Made by a program: the position numbers and the translations under genes
Shown: positions 60,558 to 64,000 of the stretch, piece after piece
How positions within the stretch are numbered: position 1 is the stretch's first letter
How the letters are laid out: each line of letters opens with the position of its first letter
Assembly: GCF_000422825.1 (NCBI RefSeq)
Contig: NZ_AUGU01000013.1
Location: forward strand, 496,001 to 560,000
DNA: 64,000 nt
Direction of reading: 5' to 3'
Origin: Nocardioides insulae DSM 17944
GTDB lineage: Bacteria > Actinomycetota > Actinomycetes > Propionibacteriales > Nocardioidaceae
The notes under the pieces: generated by a model
What the model saw: only the letters and a program-made list of their open reading frames with translations
Databases searched by the model: none
Told to the model about the DNA's origin: nothing

Positions 60558-61540
60558 TCCGCACCGCTTGGTACGACGATCGCATCGACGGGGTCCCCAG
60601 GATCCCGGTCGGTGAATGGATCGACACCGGGTTCGAGTGGTTCAAGGACACCTTCGACAACTTCTTCGACGCCGTCTCCGACGGCATCGAGGCCACCGTC
60701 AACGGGCTCGCGGACGTGCTCCAGTGGCCGCCAGCCCTGGTGATGGCCCTGATCTTCGCCCTGATCGCCTGGGCGGCCCGCGACTGGAAGCTCGGCGTGG
60801 GCACCATGCTCGGGATGACCCTGATCATCTCGATGGCGCAGTGGGACTACGCCATGGACACCCTGGCGTTGATCCTGGTGGCGGCCGTGATCGCCCTGGT
60901 GATCGGCATTCCCCTCGGCATCCTCGCGGCCCAGTCCGAGGTGGTCAGCAGGATCGTCAGACCGATCATGGACCTGATGCAGACCATGCCCGCGTTCGTG
61001 TGGCTGGTCCCGGTGGTCTCGCTGTTCAGCATCGGAGTCTCCGGCGCGCTGGTCGCCACCGTGATCTTCGCGCTGCCGCCCGGCGTCCGCTTCACCGAGC
61101 TCGGCATCCGCCAGGTCGAGCCCGAGGTGGTCGAGGCCGGTCACGCCTTCGGCGCCACCTCCGGTCAGATCCTCCGCCGTATCCAGCTCCCCCTGGCAAC
61201 CCCGACCGTGATGGCCGGTGTCAACCAGGTGATCATGCTCGCCCTCTCGATGGCCGTCATCGCCGGCCTCGTCGGCGGCGGCGGGCTCGGCAGCCAGGTC
61301 ACCACCTCGATCTCGCGTCTCGACATCGGGCTCGGCTTCGAGGCCGGCCTCTCGGTCGTGATCCTCGCCATCTTCCTGGACCGCGTCACCGCCGCAATCG
61401 GCGGCCGCGAGGCCGGTCGTGGCCGGTTCAAGGGCCTGTTCCGCCCCAAGCCCGCCCAGAGCGAGGAGGAGAAGGCCGTCGAGATCGAGAAGCTGAAGAT
61501 CCGCCCCGCCGCCGGTGCAGGTGTTGGTGGAGCGAGCTGA
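60554..61540 (+). CDS. Glycine betaine/proline-type ABC transporter permease
   Basis: A 328-aa membrane permease (ProW/OpuAB type) with about seven hydrophobic segments, and the binding-protein-dependent motif EAGHAFGATSGQILRRIQLPLA. The N-terminus has a cytoplasmic or periplasmic stretch of amphipathic residues (WFKDTFDNFFDAVSDG) typical of proU permeases. ATGA overlap with the ATPase. Confidence 0.94.
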
Positions 61541-61610
61541 TCACCCCGGACTCTCGGAACCACCCCATCGCGTGCCGGCCCCGGGCCCGGCACACAACGG
61601 AAGGACCAGC

Positions 61611-62528
61611 ATGAATCGCAAGTGGACAGGAAAGCGGCTCGGCGCGGCGACCATCGCACTCGGCCTCGGCCTGAGCGTCGCGGCCTGCGGCTCCGACGAC
61701 GACGGCGGCGACGACAGCGCCAGCGGTGGTGGCGGCGACACCATCACCCTCGGCATCATCCCGTCGTGGACGGACGGGCTGAGCATGGCGTACCTGTGGC
61801 AGAACGTCCTGGAGGACGAGGGCTACACGGTCGAGATCGAGGAGATCGCCGACGCGGCGCCGCTCTACACCGGCGTCGCCGAGGGCGACATCGACATCTA
61901 CCCGTCGGCCTGGCCCGATGTGACCCACGCCGCCTACATGGATCAGTACGGCGACGACCTCGAGGACCTCGGCACCTACTACGACAACGCCAAGCTGACC
62001 CTCGCCGTCCCCTCCTACATGGACGACGTCAACTCGATCGAGGATCTCACCGGCAATGCCGACCGCTTCGACGGCAAGATCATCGGCATCGAGCCCGGCG
62101 CCGGCCTGACCAAGGTCACCAAGGAGAGCGTCATGCCCGAGTACGGGCTGGACGACGACTACACCCTGGTGGAGTCCTCGACCCAGGCCATGCTCACCGA
62201 GCTGGGCAGCGCCATCGACGCCAAGGAGGACATCGTCGTCACGCTGTGGCGTCCGTTCTGGGCCAACACCACCTACGACGTCAAGGACCTCGAGGACCCC
62301 AAGGGTGCGCTGGGCGAGCCCGAGGGCCTGCACGAGATCGCCACTGCCGGTTTCAGCGACGAGTACCCCGACGTCGCCGAGATGATGGGCAACGCCAAGC
62401 TCGACGACGACCAGTACGGCTCCCTGGAGGACATGGTTGTCAACGAGTACGGCCAGGGCAAGGAGGCCGAGGCCGTCCAGGCGTGGCTGGACGAGAACCC
62501 CGACTGGGTCGACACCCTGAAGGGCTGA
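61611..62528 (+). CDS. Glycine betaine/choline-type substrate-binding lipoprotein
   Basis: A 305-aa extracytoplasmic binding protein of the OpuAC/ProX class. The signal ends in the lipobox LSVAACG, so it is anchored through Cys. Aromatic ligand residues are likely in PSWTDGLSM, YPSAWPDV and LWRPFWA. It is strongly acidic outside. A spacing of 70 bases separates it from the permease, with GGAAGGA before the ATG. It ends the operon. Confidence 0.93.
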   Translation: MNRKWTGKRLGAATIALGLGLSVAACGSDDDGGDDSASGGGGDTITLGIIPSWTDGLSMAYLWQNVLEDEGYTVEIEEIADAAPLYTGVAEGDIDIYPSAWPDVTHAAYMDQYGDDLEDLGTYYDNAKLTLAVPSYMDDVNSIEDLTGNADRFDGKIIGIEPGAGLTKVTKESVMPEYGLDDDYTLVESSTQAMLTELGSAIDAKEDIVVTLWRPFWANTTYDVKDLEDPKGALGEPEGLHEIATAGFSDEYPDVAEMMGNAKLDDDQYGSLEDMVVNEYGQGKEAEAVQAWLDENPDWVDTLKG

Positions 62529-62546
62529 CCTCGGCTCGGATCCCCT

Positions 62547-62586
62547 GAGAAGGGGCCGGACGGCGACCGCCGTCCGGCCCCTTCTC
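62547..62586. terminator. Terminator of the ABC operon
   Basis: Perfect arms beginning GAGAAGGGGCCGGACGGC with a very short loop, 18 bases after the stop, followed by CGTTTCC. Confidence 0.85.
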
Positions 62587-62770
62587 CGTTTCCCGGGTGC
62601 TGATCCCTGCTCGGTCCTGCTCCACCGCTCGAGTGCTGCTCCGTTTCCCTCACCCGGCCCGGGGTCCTGGCGCTGAACGAGGTCGCGGGCGCTCCCCGAG
62701 CGCCCGCCCCACCCCGGCCCGTGGGTGAGACCCGTGGGCACACGCTGCTCTCGCAGCGATGGCAGGAACG

Positions 62771-62807
62771 ACGACGCCCCGCCACCGTGACGGTGGCGGG
62801 GCGTCGT
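62771..62807. terminator. Terminator of ilvC
   Basis: Perfect 17-bp arms ACGACGCCCCGCCACCG and complement, loop TGA, located 30 bases beyond the ilvC stop on the minus strand. Confidence 0.85.
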
Positions 62808-62837
62808 ACCGGGGACGCGCGTGTCCTGCTGGGCAGG

Positions 62838-64000
<1,163 letters not shown>

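Overview
The window is high-GC DNA (about 70%) from an actinobacterium, most likely in or near the Nocardioidaceae (Propionibacteriales). I infer this from GC content, GTG/TTG starts, many apparently leaderless genes, an F420 gene (cofC), a CadI-type ArsI, CgArsR-like, MacRS-like and ScNsrR-like regulators, and the gene order rnc-rpmF-DUF177-coaD-rsmD-recG-DAK2 followed by rpmB, thiL, ddl, murF, leuCD and gltX. Most of it is ordinary chromosomal core; the accessory part is about 2.7 kb near 44-46.7 kb.

Layout. 0-7.8 kb: a minus-strand run (rnc end, rpmF, DUF177, coaD, rsmD, recG, FakA-like kinase), rpmB on plus, then thiL on minus. 8-13 kb: a small Lrp-like protein with a divergent D-Ala-D-Ala-ligase-like paralogue, the true ddl and murF, and a cystathionine gamma-synthase-type enzyme. 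13-15.6 kb: an arsenic cluster (arsI, divergent from arsR-acr3-arsC). 15.6-21.3 kb: gpsA-plsC, cofC, and leuCD facing an IclR regulator. 21.3-27.2 kb: a two-component system divergent from a hydrolase/ABC exporter operon and a fatty-acid desaturase, the last two sharing near-identical promoters. 27.4-31.2 kb: alkylation repair (ogt, Ada-AlkA fusion) and nitric-oxide defence (nsrR, hmp). 31.4-33.6 kb: a MacRS-like two-component pair. 33.7-39.3 kb: a lipid-modification operon (FAD oxidoreductase, DUF1365, CFA-type methyltransferase, SDR) divergent from an SRPBCC protein and a CarH-type B12 photoreceptor regulator. 39.4-43.2 kb: tRNA-Glu, tRNA-Gln, CPBP protease, gltX and an FAH-family hydrolase. 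43.2-46.9 kb: a gene whose 3' end is duplicated around an insertion carrying a GIY-YIG protein and an IS3-family element. 46.9-50.5 kb: FMN reductase, BioQ-like regulator with twin operators, bioYMN, then a 22-bp tandem repeat. 50.5-56 kb: amidase, Ser/Thr kinase, ilvE, leuB and an unlisted 59-aa gene. 56.3-64 kb: a methyltransferase, a YczE/MocR pair around a large dyad, a betaine/choline-type ABC operon, ilvC and the end of ilvN.

The most interesting system is the light/B12-responsive lipid block at 33.7-39.3 kb. The regulator keeps the W-x9-EH and axial His positions of CarH. A consensus promoter for the divergent lipid operon (TTGACA, 18-bp spacer, TAGCGT) holds a TTGTACAA palindrome in its spacer, as expected for a repressor that lets go in light. 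Second is the 21.3-27.2 kb membrane-stress/desaturase module with duplicated leaderless promoters and an 18-bp palindrome. Many genes here have a TANNNT hexamer 6-8 nt before the start codon and no Shine-Dalgarno sequence; in three places the upstream gene's TAG stop is the first half of that hexamer.

All calls come from reading the sequence and from family knowledge; no searches were run. Start codons are reasoned from ribosome-binding sites, overlaps or leaderless -10 spacing, and doubtful ones are marked.
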